A stretch of DNA of 23,140 nucleotides from Nemertoderma westbladi (GCA_032718475.1 JAUCBJ010001618.1:1-23140); one strand, 5' to 3'; shown: positions 1 to 10,042, counted from the first letter of the stretch. Notes: generated by a model from the sequence alone, not told the origin. Made by a program: numbers and translations.

Positions 1-133
1 AAGATACTAGATCGAAGATATTACATCAGAACAAAACAAAAATTACAAACAAACGTTCACTGGTGCAATGATTTTATAATTAAATATTGTGGTATCCCAT
101 TATGCGAATAATACACGAGCTCGTTCGAGCTCC

Positions 134-155
134 ATTGATTGATTGATTGATTGAT
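134..155. repeat. (ATTG)n microsatellite
   Basis: Five tandem ATTG units. A second run of the same type, (TTGA)4, occurs at 14137-14152. Just downstream, at 190-212, an 11-base GC-rich word (GGTGCCGGTAC) is repeated twice in tandem. Nothing else is recognisable in 1-446. An antisense reading frame at 57-275 has a Pro/Ala/Val-rich stretch but no family similarity that I can see. Confidence 0.85.
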
Positions 156-447
156 ACCGGAACTTCGTACTTCAACATCTTCTTCTACCGGTGCCGGTAC
201 GGGTGCCGGTACAATAGACTCACTGAATACTCTACTCTGTAGGCTTACTGCAGTACTGGAGTAATCCATAATCATGCAACGGGTAATCAGTGCTACAGTA
301 TTATACAGTACATTTGTTATGGGTGGAACGTCATCTTAAGTTAGCGACATTATAAATGCCACTAAATTTTAAATCTCTTATTACACCTAGTTAACTTCAA
401 TATCTACTTTTACCTGGATGCATGGATGATTATTTTTAAACGATCTA

Positions 448-527
448 ACTGTTTTCGTCTGTTGTGCCTAAATTCCAACTGTTCTCGCTTGTTTTTGACT
501 GTTTTCGCCTGTTTTCGACTGTTGTCA
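448..527. repeat. degenerate CTGTTTTCG tandem repeat
   Basis: The word CTGTTTTCG and close variants (CTGTTCTCG, CTGTTGTC) recur every 10-30 bases at about 449, 479, 498, 509 and 520. The last units are in direct tandem. It lies just upstream of the LINE fragment at 655. This is probably a minisatellite-like expansion; no function is suggested. Confidence 0.6.
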
Positions 528-654
528 CAATCTAGTACTATCCATAGGAATACTAGGTCGAGCGAGCTCGGACAGTGGAAATGAGATCCTTACAGGCTTC
601 CTGATTCTCCATAGTTGTCGCAATTTCGTTTCTCCCAAGTTCAGTATCCCTTTC

Positions 655-857
655 TGCCAAGTACAGTACCTAACTGATCTAGACTTTGCTGATGACTTAG
701 GAGTACTCTCAGAATCATTAGAGGGAGCCCAACGGCTCCTCAGCTCATTATAACAGGCTGCTTCTAGTGTTGGTCTTTTTATTAATTCCAAAAAGACCAA
801 AATTTTGACAGTTAACTTTGAAAGTCCTCAGCAAGTCTCTGACTGGATGTGCATAAG
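655..857 (+). pseudogene. LINE reverse-transcriptase fragment (internal island)
   Basis: This segment matches 7711-7908 of the large LINE in the same window, at about 95% by eye (9 differences in 198 aligned bases). It encodes the catalytic F-A-D-D block of the reverse transcriptase and the residues after it. It carries an in-frame TAA (from CATTATAAC) and a 5-base insertion, AGTAC, near its left end, so it is not coding. The homology begins and ends inside the RT domain rather than at a LINE 3' end, so this is not an ordinary 5'-truncated copy. The open antisense frame at 525-800 is a shadow of it. Confidence 0.9.
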
Positions 858-1277
858 AATTGTATGGTTAGTAAATGCTTCTACTTATAATTTCCGTATT
901 ACAATCATAATATTGTTGTTTCAATCTTTATAAGTATGATTACTTATTATACTGTAGGTAGGATTTATAGGTAGATTACCCTTTAATTGTTTTTCCAAAA
1001 TTTGCTTATTTGTAACACAATATTATCGTTAACATCGTTGTTAATACATTTTATTCATTCCATTCATACACTATATTCAAGGATCACAGCAGGAGCAGCC
1101 ACACACGATTACGAAAAAAATATATCGCGGAGATTAAACGCCTTGCTTTCACTAATGTGGACCGTCATTGTCGCTTCCCCGTTAATAATAGTCGAGTCAA
1201 TCTAGCATAAAACGCAAAAGTAATTCGCTATTAATCTGAACCACATTTTTCTATAATACCTTGTTATTTCCCAAAGT
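858..1277. other. AT-rich gap, nothing recognised
   Basis: There is no sign of LINE homology, splice-bordered coding sequence or inverted repeat here. A 72-residue open frame at 987-1205 has hydrophobic, low-complexity composition and resembles no family I know. Confidence 0.5.
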
Positions 1278-1625
1278 CTAAGTTGATCCTTCTACTGTAA
1301 GTAAGCCCTTGATCCTGGGAAAATGACACATACAGTATACTCGGCAGCATGGGTATTGGATAGGCCTATATTTCTCGACCAGGCAGCATTCCATGGCTGC
1401 TGAGGTGTAGTAGAGTGCTCTAGTAGAGATTTCTCTTCTGAGTACATTCCACTGCGACCAGCACCAGTCTGTAGGGAAGCATAGGATGGCCCAACAGATG
1501 AGCTGCATAGCCCATAGTGGGCCTTGTACCACCAGAGTAGATGTGGGTGTAGTTGCGTAAATCTAACTCTACTGCGACATCAACCATGTAGAATGGCACA
1601 TTTGCTGTTACCATAGAGCTCCCCC
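1278..1625 (+). mobile_element. diverged copy of the LINE 5' region
   Basis: Landmarks occur in the same order and spacing as in 4945-5265 of the large LINE: CTTGATCCTGG/CTTGGTCCTGG, CCAGGCAG, TAGAGTGYTC, CACTGCGACC, CAACAGATGAGCTGCA/CAGCAGATGAGCTGCA, GAGTAGATRTGGGTG, CTGCGACA/TTGCGACA and TGTAGAATGGCA/TGTGGAATAGCA. Identity is clearly lower than for the RT island at 655, so this is either an older insertion or a related subfamily. No endonuclease or RT sequence follows; the element breaks off near 1625. An antisense open frame crosses both copies and is reported as a separate finding. Confidence 0.75.
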
Positions 1626-2755
1626 CTCGGCGAATTAATATCTCTTCTCAATGTTCAATTATTAATTGATGATAAATTAAAATGGAAATGAGCAGTTTAA
1701 AGTGGCACGTTATTATATCCAAAACAATAAACCGGAAAGTCAATAGAACAAGTTACAGTTTTATTTTTGGGGGTATTTCAGCAGGTGTAAAGTCACCTGT
1801 TTCGGGTAACGTTTTGTGTGATATAGTACTTATACTACTGTATGTATTGCACTGTATCTTTTTGATTATCGCCAAAGCATTTCATACTGTAGTCCATAAC
1901 TAATTTCAATTGTTTCAGATTTAGTCCATCAGCCGCATAAATTCCCGAATTTATCAAATTTTTCTGCCTTTCTCTCACTCTATGGGAGAAACAAACTAAC
2001 AAGTAAATTTGCTCATTCTTCTCATTAAAATACCCTGGACATTAGGCCCAACTACAGTACCTAACTAACTAGGCCTACACGTGTCACATCCACATACTGT
2101 ATCGGTAATCAATTAACTGGTACAGCTGCCACCTAATTGAATCTACTTTCCGTTATTTTATGAGTAGGATCGTTTTATACAGTAGGCCTACTAGCTATCC
2201 ATAGTGAATAATAAAGCGACGTGATGAATAGAATAGAAAATCGATTACATAAACTACATCTTACAGTCGGGCTTCGGATATGTAACGCTAGTCAAACCGG
2301 TGGTAGTATGCTTCAATTTCAATCTGAAGGATTCCCTGAGATGTGACATTCGTTACGTATATAGACTATAGATTTTATGTTCCATGAGATAGCTAGACTA
2401 TAAATGTATGTGTATCGTAGAGACAAAATTATTTCTTCTGGCGCCATCATACAGTATAATAATTAACAATGCTCGCACCGCAAAAGGCAGATTATACCAA
2501 GCAAACCATTTCATAAATAGCACCAATTTAGCACTAATATATAAAAAACTGTTCTTCAAGTATTTTCAGGATAGGCCTACAGTACTGTAGTAGCACCAGG
2601 GGCAGTATGCTTAGATGTAGGCCCCTAGTACATGAACTATGGTAGTTTAATCTAGACTGTAGTTCTTCTATCTACACAAAGTACTAACTTTGCAAGTAAG
2701 AACTAATGGTATGCTCTGCTCAGTCAATTCCAACATATTACTACTGTATAGGCCC
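1626..2755. other. intergenic, rich in TACAGTA and TAGGCCTA words
   Basis: No credible exon or element boundary is seen. Short palindromic words cluster here: TACAGTA at about 2052, 2176 and 2576, and TAGGCCTA at about 2071, 2183 and 2572. Reading frames at 1682-1903 and 2408-2590 are short and unrecognised. Confidence 0.5.
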
Positions 2756-3112
2756 GTTTCCGCGCTGCTTTTTTTTGAGCTTTTTTTCAACTTTTTTAGT
2801 TAAAACAATTTCAAGAAATTAATTGCTTCAAGATGAATCTGATAATTTTCGAATGCTAAAACCTAAAATATAGTAGAAAGCTCAAAAAATGCTTGAAAAA
2901 AAGCTAAAAAAAAAGCTAGAATAAAAGCTCAAAAAAAGCTGTGCGAATATCATAATTATCAGCTAATTCTAGACCATTCATATTACATCTTAATTTTAAT
3001 TGAAAGTTAGAAAAGGCATAACAAGCTTGAAAACAAGCTCAAAAAAAGCTTGAAAAAAGCTCACAAAAGCTAGAACAAAAGCTCAAAAAATAGCTCAAAA
3101 AAATTCGGAATA
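2756..3112. mobile_element. AGCTTTTTTT inverted-repeat element (MITE-like)
   Basis: The left arm, starting near 2756, reads CGCGCTGC followed by T-tracts and TGAGC. It is matched in reverse complement by 2911-2945, which ends AAAGCTGTGCG. A second run of AGCTCAAAAAA and AGCTTGAAAA words at 3023-3112, ending near TTCGGAAT, is also inverted relative to the left arm (TTCCG followed by T-tracts and TGAGC). The unit could therefore be 2756-2945 plus an adjacent related piece, or one element of about 357 bp. No target duplication is evident. The T/A tracts make the alignment soft, so the class is undetermined. Confidence 0.5.
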
Positions 3113-3741
3113 CCTCACACAAAAAAGTTCACTTCCTTATGTAAATCGGTCGACGTTATCCCTCCACCACCACCAAAGAATATCCACAGGGAGTATGCTG
3201 CCGCCCCTGATGTGTCTCCAGAAGAATAAACAAACATGGATCTGCGCCAGTTACGCATATAAAGGCATTAAATTCGCTATCAATCAGTCGACTATAGAAG
3301 CTAATAAACTTCTAATAAACTTCTTCAATCGCGCCAGCCAATTACTTAGGTCGAGCCAGAAATCTCTCATTTCAACAGTGATGGGTATATCATCCGCAAC
3401 TTGTAATCCAGTTACCCCGCCATTTTCAATACTATAGCGATATAGCCTACAAAACGTAGGCAATGCAATGCATTTATATTACAATAAACTTCATTATTTA
3501 CTTTATATATTATTATTCACAATTAGTCACTGTCTCTAACTAGTGACTGAAAATAATATAAAAATAAATGACATAAACTGATAAAAAAACGTAACGGAAA
3601 ACACTCTTTTCCACTTGATTTTGATAATGCCAAAAATGACAAGTTTTATTCCGGTGGCTGGCAGCCTGGCACATTTATCCATTAGGCTTATACCCGGTAA
3701 CCGTTTGGCTATACTTCTGAACTAATAGCTACCTAAATAGA
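3113..3741. other. upstream region of the first CUB exon
   Basis: No canonical TATA box can be assigned close to the ATG at 3742. AT-rich words near 3495-3510 could serve but are not convincing. An 80-residue open frame at 3195-3437 is unrecognised. The sequence contains no obvious repeat arm. Confidence 0.4.
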
Positions 3742-3939
3742 ATGTCGCCCTCGTTATTGGCTTTCATATTGTTGACGGGATTATGTTGTTGTCATGGTTA
3801 CGGCTCCTCAACTCTGGCCGTTTTCAATGCCTGTGGAAAGGGTGCCTACGCACAAAAAGTGCAGAGAGATGGGCATATTCAAAGTCAACTTTATCCAAGT
3901 TCTTACCCTTCTTACATAGTCTGTCAATGGATAATACAG
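3742..3939 (+). CDS. first coding exon of a secreted CUB-domain protein (copy A)
   Basis: The 66-codon exon starts at an ATG. Residues 1-19 form a signal peptide: a short Ser/Pro start, a Leu/Ile/Phe core, then Gly-Leu-Cys-Cys-Cys. The start of a CUB domain follows: Asn-Ala-Cys-Gly at 29-32, then I-Q-S-Q-L-Y-P at 46-52, S-Y-P-S-Y at 54-58 and C-Q-W at 61-63. Cys31 and Cys61 would be the first CUB disulphide pair. The exon ends exactly at CAG|GTAAGT, a textbook donor, in phase 0. CUB domains are extracellular binding modules, and the protein should be secreted. About 41 of 65 residues match copy B at 10043. No continuation of the domain is found before the LINE. It is either an alternative first exon joined to 21901, or the remnant of a tandem duplicate. 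Confidence 0.8.
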
Positions 3940-3976
3940 GTAAGTATAGGAAGAAAACGTCATACATTCTGTATGT

Positions 3977-4008
3977 AAGACTGCAAGGTAGGCCTAACTT
4001 GCAGTCTT
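3977..4008. repeat. perfect stem-loop downstream of the exon A donor
   Basis: AAGACTGCAAG (3977-3987) and CTTGCAGTCTT (3998-4008) pair perfectly over 11 bp around a 10-base loop that contains the palindrome TAGGCCTA. It begins 37 bases after the 5' splice site. No function is known; it could be the core of a small palindromic repeat. Confidence 0.8.
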
Positions 4009-4443
4009 CTGCCCCGCGTGGCTTCCTTGACAAACACACGGATCAGCACACTGTAAAGTGCTACTTTACACACAAAATATGTAAAACAGTTATAACTGAA
4101 TATTTGCGGTATTACTTGTATCTATCCATTCCCTTGATGGGTAGTACATCGGTATTATATTTTGATAATGAATGACGTCACAAATCAAACATTATAAGTT
4201 ATAAGTGTACCTACCCCACCCTCGTCAAAATTATTCAATCATACATGTTTACTACAGTAATTATCCCCTTATTGTACTGTAGCTGGCTGGTTGACATAAT
4301 TTCAAATTTAGAACAAAGTGTTTAGAGCTATTGACACATCGTGTAAAATAATTATTGGCGCTTAGTTTTAAAACTAAAGTGTAAGCGGATTCAATTCCAC
4401 TTCATTACCCACCAGAAAATGGGACTAGTGGCATTTTAGCAAT

Positions 4444-4493
4444 ATGTTGGGGATACGAGATTACCAATATCAATCTCGTATCATAACCAACAT
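4444..4493. repeat. inverted repeat at the LINE 5' border
   Basis: The arms ATGTTGG..ATACGAGATT (4444-4462) and AATCTCGTAT..CCAACAT (4472-4493) are complementary, apart from a small internal loop, around a 9-base spacer. The repeat ends one base before the long G tract. 4009-4443 is AT-rich intronic or intergenic sequence with no recognised gene. Confidence 0.8.
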
Positions 4494-4494
4494 T

Positions 4495-4519
4495 GGGGGG
4501 GGGGGGGGGGGGGGGGGGG
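4495..4519 (+). repeat. G25 homopolymer
   Basis: Twenty-five consecutive G residues stand between the inverted repeat and the GC-richer LINE 5' sequence. Related C tracts lie at 8933-8948, 11768-11779 and 15634-15650. Such tracts slip during replication and sequencing, so the exact length is uncertain. Confidence 0.95.
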
Positions 4520-5291
4520 CAACACAAGCCCCGAAGCCACATAGAAAGGAATGTTAGAGGTCAAACCACCTCGGAGGGAACACAGCTAGTAGAGGCTAGC
4601 AGCGGGGGGGGGAAACACTCCCAGAGAGTGCCAAGGTGACAAGTAGTATATTAGCCAACAGAAGGGAGGGAAGCACGTGATAGGGAACAGCAGAGCATCC
4701 ATTGGGTAGAAGGCCAAAGTAGAGTAAGAAGGTGAAGCAATATTCAATGTATTAGCCATATATTATCTCAGATTGTTAGATTAGTGCATCAGTTGTGTTA
4801 TTCTTGGTCAGGTCAGGTATTCTAGGTCATTGATCAAGAAAACTTGCCACCTCCATGCAGCATAAAGGAGGTGCCACCTGTAGCTGCACAGACCCTCTTA
4901 CTAGGGCAAATCTGGTCCTGTAACTAGGACCCCCTTCGTTCTGGGATAAGGACGCCCTTGGTCCTGGATTAAGGACCCATATACTTGGCTGCAGGGGTAT
5001 ATGGCCTGACCAGGCAGATGGTGATCTACCAATTGCTGGTCAGGAGTAGAGTGTTCTCATGTCCACTCTGAGAGCACTTCACTGCGACCTGCACCTGGCA
5101 GCAAGGGTACAGGGCATGACCCAGCAGATGAGCTGCAACAGCCAATGGTGGGTCATGTGCGACAGAGTAGATATGGGTGATGGGCCTCATATCTGACTCC
5201 ATTGCGACACCCACCCTGTGGAATAGCAAACCAGGGTGTGGTATTTGCCCCGAGAGCTGACTCGGCAAAAAAGCACCCCCCAACCCCCACT

Positions 5292-6406
5292 ATGGATTAC
5301 ATTAGCAATGCGGAGGTCCGGCCACTAGAGGCCAGTGGAATTACCGGACACAATCGGCCTCACAGGCGTCAGTTAACTCCTGACCGGCTGCCTGTCTCAC
5401 CCCCTACTGGAGAGAGAGCAGCCAACAATTATTTGAGTCCCTTTCCTGATGACCTTTCTGGCCCAAACCCTGGGTCACCAGGAAGGCCAGATTGTGATGG
5501 GGAGAGGGATTCTGGAGTTGGAGGCTACTCTCATGTTCCACCCCGACCAACAAAGCCATTGGTGAATCTGAGGCAAGTCACAAGACTAGCCTCAGTAAAC
5601 ACCCTAACACTCGGGTCCCCAATGCGACAAGGTGAGCTGACTGCCTTGGCAGATAAGCTTTCTCTTAGCGCAGTGGGTGTTCAAGAGCACCGAATGCAGA
5701 CTGGACAGACTGATGAGGTTCTGATTAAGGACATTAAGCATTACTCGCCCTCGCATCAGCAGATGATAGTGGCAATGGTGGAATTGGTCTATTGATGAAT
5801 CCAACTGCACATGCAGCATTGGACAAAATAGACCAAATCTCTAACCGCATCATCCGTTGCCACTTCTCATGTTCTGGAAGACTGGCTAAGAAGTTTCCTA
5901 AGGTGGTTCTGATTGTGTGCTACTCTCCAACTAGTGTTACCCCTGTAGAGGAGGTGGAAAATTTCTACCACAATCTACAAGCAGCTACTGATGGAGTGGA
6001 TCAGCATGCATTCTTAACATTCCTGGGAGACTTTAATGCAAGTCTGCATCAATCACCTACATCGCCCTGGGTCTATAGCAATAGTGTTAACCGAAATTCT
6101 GTCCATCTTCAGGATTTTATCTCTGGAAATGGATTGTTTTCGGCTGGAACCCAGATCAAGAAGCGAACTGGAAAGCTATGGACTCATAGTGGACCCAGTG
6201 GTCACAAGTCCCAGATAGACCATATTCTGTTTCGTAGGAAATACAGGAGCTCTATACAAGACTGTAATGCATTTACACTTCGACCCTTCTCCAGTGATCA
6301 CCGCCTTATTGTGGCCAAGGTAAGACTTAGTCTGCGTGCTAGCAGAACAACAAATCTGCCTTGCCGCGGCATGACTGGTCCTCTCTGTTGCAACAGCCAA
6401 GTGTGA
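5292..6406 (+). pseudogene. LINE endonuclease (EEP/APE) domain, frameshifted
   Basis: The ATG at 5292 is the likely start; the same frame is open from 5202. Residues before the domain are Pro/Gly/Arg-rich. The fold then runs through S-V-N-T-L (near 5592), Q-E-H-R (5682-5693), a frameshift near 5755-5765, G-G-I-G-L-L, G-D-F-N-A (6026-6040), Q-I-D-H-I-L and S-D-H-R-L (6293-6307). These are the Asn, Glu, Asp and His positions of the exonuclease-endonuclease-phosphatase family, which nicks target DNA to prime reverse transcription. All the catalytic motifs I can check remain; only the frame is broken. The frame shifts again near 6370-6400 into the RT part. Confidence 0.88.
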
Positions 6407-8548
6407 GATCCAGCTTCACACTACAGCTGAGCAACAGGTATGAGGCTCTTGCCTCTGAGGCGGCAGATCACTGTGAGGGCTATACTGCCTTTACAGAAGC
6501 AGTTAAGTTAGCAGCTGCAGAAACAGTTCCTGTATACCCTCGAAACAGGAAAAGGGCCCCCTGGACTGACAACAAAATTTAGAAGTGCCAAAATGACCTT
6601 CATAAGGCGCAGAAAGAGTCCCGACTCAAACAGACTACAGCGGCCAAGAATGCAGTTAAGGCTGCATCTAGGTCCCTGAACAGGCAGTACTCTGCTAATC
6701 TACAGGAGCTAAAAAACCAACAGGTTGATGCCATCAATGATGCTGACGACAGCAGGCAATCATCCTAGGCATGGAAATCGATCAATCTGCTTACTGGGTG
6801 GAAAAGCCAACCAACCACCAAGGTTAAGGCTGAATCACCAGCCGATCGCCTCAATGGTTGGAAAGCCCACTTTGAAAAGCTCCTCAATAATGACAGGGTA
6901 TTGCCTGATAACTTTATAGAAGTAAAAGTGTCTGAGTCTGTACTCCCAGATATTCCCATTGGCGATATCTCCTTTGCAGAAGTGAAGGCTGCTGCAAAGA
7001 GCATTAAGACCAATCGTGCCAGTGGAGTAGATGGTGTTCCCCCTGCGGTCTTTAAAATACCTGAGTGTATAATGCTCATCTATCCCATCATAGTAGACAT
7101 GTACCGAACAACAAGAGTCCCACAAGAAATGAAAACAAATAAGTTGGTGCCAGTTCCCAAGAAGGGCAACCTAAAACTCTATAGTTCTTTTCGGGGAATC
7201 TCATTGATCTCGATTGCTGCAAAGCTATACAATAGGATTCTATTAAATCGCATCAGGGATCCCATTGAGAGACTGCTCCGTGGAAATCAGAATGGGTTCC
7301 GTAAAGGTCGTGGGACCATGGAGCCCATTTTGGCACTTAGAAGGATAATTGAAGAGTTATCAAAAAAGAAAGACAGGCATCTGGCTGTTATCTTTGTTGA
7401 CTTCTTCTTCAAGGCCTTTGATTCAGTCTCTCGCTCACGTATGTTCAGCATACTTTTTATTATATGGGATTCCTGATGAAATTATTGCAGCAATTAGATC
7501 AGTATACGATGGTTCGACAACATTTGTGTCTACTGTTGACGGTGACACAGAACCATTTGAAGTGTTATGGGGCGTCCTCCAAGGAGACACACTTGCACCA
7601 TTCTTGTTCATTATTGTGGTTGACTATGTTCTACGCATGTCCTTAGATCATTATAATGATGATGGGGTGATGACAACTCCACCTACTGGCTCCAGAAGTC
7701 GAGGAAATCCTGCCAAGTACCTAACTGATCTAGACTTTGCTGATGACTTAGGAGTACTCTCAGAATCATTAGAGGGAGCCCAACGGCTCCTCAGCTCATT
7801 AGAACATGCTGCTTCTAGTGTTGGTCTTTTTATTAACTCCAGAAAGACCAAAATTCTGACAGTTAACTTTGAAAGTTCTCAGCAAGTCTCTGATCGGATG
7901 AGCATAAGCTCAAAGGATGGTATGCTTGAGCATGTGGACGACTTCTGTTACCTGGGATCATGGATCCGGAAGTCAGGTGAGGACCTTCGAATACGTAAGG
8001 GAAAGGCATGGGTAGCCTTAAATAGGCTTTCCAGGATTTGGAAGTCACCGAGAATTAATCGGAAACTTAAGGTCCGATTATTTAGAGCAGCAGTAGTTCC
8101 AGTACTCCTCTACGGGAGTCCATGCTGGGCTCTAACTGCTGAGGACACCAAATCTCTGGATGGCACATTCACAAGATTGCTACGCCGGGTTCATTGTGTC
8201 AAGTACAATGCACACATCTCCAACCAGACACTATATAACATTGGAGGTGTCTCATTGGTTCCCCCAAGCTTGACACTAGAACAAAATCGCCTCCGCTTTG
8301 CAGGACATTGCTTTCGCCGTGAGGACCAGCCAGTGCATAATCTTGTACTTTGGCAGCCTCATGGGGTGAATAAGCATGGTGGACAGCCCATGACTTTCTT
8401 GAGACGCATCTTAAAGGACACTGACCTTGAAGATGCGGATGATCTAGCAAATGTCATGGGTGATAGGGAGTTGTGGCGGTGCAATTTTGTTGACAAGCCG
8501 GCACAGCATTCTAAAAAATGCAGCTGCAATGCAGCATGCCGATCCTAG
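6361..8548 (+). pseudogene. LINE reverse transcriptase and C-terminal tail, broken
   Basis: Frame 1 runs from 6361 to about 7450 with in-frame TAG codons near 6580 and 6766. It covers a linker and RT motifs such as N-K-L-V-P-V-P-K-K-G, F-R-G-I-S-L-I, N-G-F-R-K-G-R-G and F-V-D-F-F-F-K-A-F-D (catalytic Asp at 7399-7401). An extra base in a T run near 7450-7463 moves the reading to frame 2, which holds L-Q-G-D-T-L-A-P-F-L-F and the catalytic F-A-D-D (7736-7747). A conserved tail follows: L-L-Y-G-S-P-C-W, N-R-L-R-F-A-G-H-C-F-R-R and a final D-R-E-L-W-R. The enzyme would copy LINE RNA at the nicked target. It cannot be made from this copy. Confidence 0.92.
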
Positions 8549-8775
8549 TAGTGTGTTATTCAGTTTAGGGCAGTCCGGTCATAGTTATTGACCGACACCG
8601 CCATACCGGTAACTATATTCAGTTATTCTGCAATTTCTACATTGTGCTATTATCGAACGTATTAACTAATAACGAGACAACAATAACTCTCATTGTTTTT
8701 ACCCAACGGCCTCGGCCAAAACTATTAGCACGATCCCCAAAACAGAACGGTGACGCGTACTCTAACAAAACCGGT

Positions 8776-8792
8776 CGGGATCTCTGATCCCG
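8776..8792 (+). repeat. short stem-loop in the LINE 3' region
   Basis: CGGGATC and GATCCCG form a perfect 7-bp stem with a TCT loop, about 230 bases after the RT stop. LINE 3' stem-loops can be recognised by the RT, but whether this belongs to the element is a guess. Confidence 0.5.
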
Positions 8793-8916
8793 TCACATAA
8801 AGTATCTTTTACTATTATTTATATAACTTTGCAGTAATTCTCGAGCTGAATATTTATATTAGTTACCACTACTGATAAGACCTAATACAGTAGGTTGAAA
8901 TAGTGATTGTTCAACA

Positions 8917-8948
8917 CCCCCACCACCCCCCTCCCCCCCCCCCCCCCC
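8917..8948 (+). repeat. C-rich tract (C16 core)
   Basis: Runs of C separated by A or T end in sixteen C residues (8933-8948) followed by GTGGGG. The minus strand could form a G-quadruplex. Downstream, 8949-9860 is AT-rich with no recognised gene; open frames at 9083-9280 and 9392-9595 look random. Confidence 0.9.
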
Positions 8949-9868
8949 GTGGGGTTCATGGCTCCGTCATTTTTTCAATTTCTGAACAAAATAATATTAA
9001 AATATAAAGCAAATAACTCTATAACTAATGGAGGGATAGTCTGGTCAGGATCCTCCCTTAACTCATTGTTTATTTTACGGATTTGAATCCGGACTTCATT
9101 TTTTCTGCTCCATTTGGTATAGAGTTGGATCATCCTAAGTCCTGTTTAAATTACTTATCGTTGGAAGTTTCCATCGTGTATCCAGCCATTTTTGAACTTT
9201 CCATCTTTCCAAGGTCTACATATTTCACACATATTCTTATACTTACCAACCTTTCCTATACTATTATACTTAAACTATAAATAAAATTTTAAATTCATAT
9301 TTCATCATAGTAACCCATCCGCATATCTACCCCTGTGTCCTCTATGGGGAATTCTCTATTAATTGGCCAAACCAATTCCCAACTCTGTTTTCTAACCAAA
9401 ACAAGAAACAAAACTATATTTGTGACCAATTCTCGAGATCACCTTAAAGAGATGGGCACGGTTTAAAAGCTTTCCTAAGAATATTGAAAAGTAAAAGCAA
9501 GGTGGAATTGTATAGTGTAAATGGCCGATACTGAACAACCTATGGCGGTTTTGTGTTTGAGTCGCAACATCAGCCAACTGAAATGAACCACACACGACAC
9601 AAAGATTTTCCTGTGGTACCCATAAAGACTGTATTCTAGTTATAAGAATATTCTTATATGGAACTTATGGAACTTTATGCAACTAAAAAGTATTGAATGA
9701 ATCAATAGGTTGAAATACTATAGCGGATGGATAGCAGGTCACATTTATCTGAATCAATAATAATCTACATCTGTTACCTCTACTATATCATCTTGAATCA
9801 TACAAGTTATTATCTAGCACGATTAAAAATGGCACCAATCTGCCTCTAAGAACAGGAAAAAGAAGTTG

Positions 9869-9876
9869 TATATAAG
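9869..9876 (+). promoter_or_regulatory. candidate TATA box for CUB copy B
   Basis: TATATAAG lies 174 bases upstream of the ATG at 10043. This would place transcription start near 9900 and give a 5' leader of about 140 bases, which is ordinary for a TATA-driven animal gene. Copy A has no equally clear box. Evidence is positional only. Confidence 0.4.
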
Positions 9877-10042
9877 TTGATTGCGTAACTTTATTCCGTA
9901 CAATACATTCTTATCTATTGAGTTCTCTCTCACTATACTTTTAGATTGAGTTCGCAGTGTAGTTCTCTCAGAAAAGGTCGGCAGTTTTTGTCAACCTACC
10001 GTGTGTATGTAGTATAGAAAATATTTATTGTTTATATTTATA

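Larger units (their letters stand above)
4520..8800 (+). mobile_element. APE-type non-LTR retrotransposon (LINE), near full length, inactive
   Basis: A GC-richer block holds a 5' untranslated region (about 4520-5290), an apurinic-endonuclease-like domain, a reverse transcriptase and a conserved C-terminal tail. The start is placed at the compositional change after the G tract. The end is placed loosely after the RT stop at 8548, because no poly-A tail or target duplication could be identified. Three frameshifts and two in-frame stops show it is dead. The endonuclease-RT order and the C-terminal G-H-C-F-R-R motif with a following tryptophan are typical of RTE/CR1-like families, but I cannot assign the clade. 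It sits between the two CUB first exons, in the same orientation. Confidence 0.85.

Noticed and set aside
525-800. 91-residue minus-strand open frame
   Set aside because: It is the antisense of the LINE RT fragment; the same antisense frame appears at 7651-7851 opposite the intact RT coding strand.
2756-3112. CRISPR-like array from the regular AGCT/A-tract words
   Set aside because: The repeats are only about 10 bases, irregular and in both orientations within a eukaryotic genome.
3783-4175. 130-residue plus-strand open frame overlapping CUB exon A
   Set aside because: It is in a different frame from the signal-peptide/CUB reading and runs through the splice donor into the intron; it has no recognisable motif.
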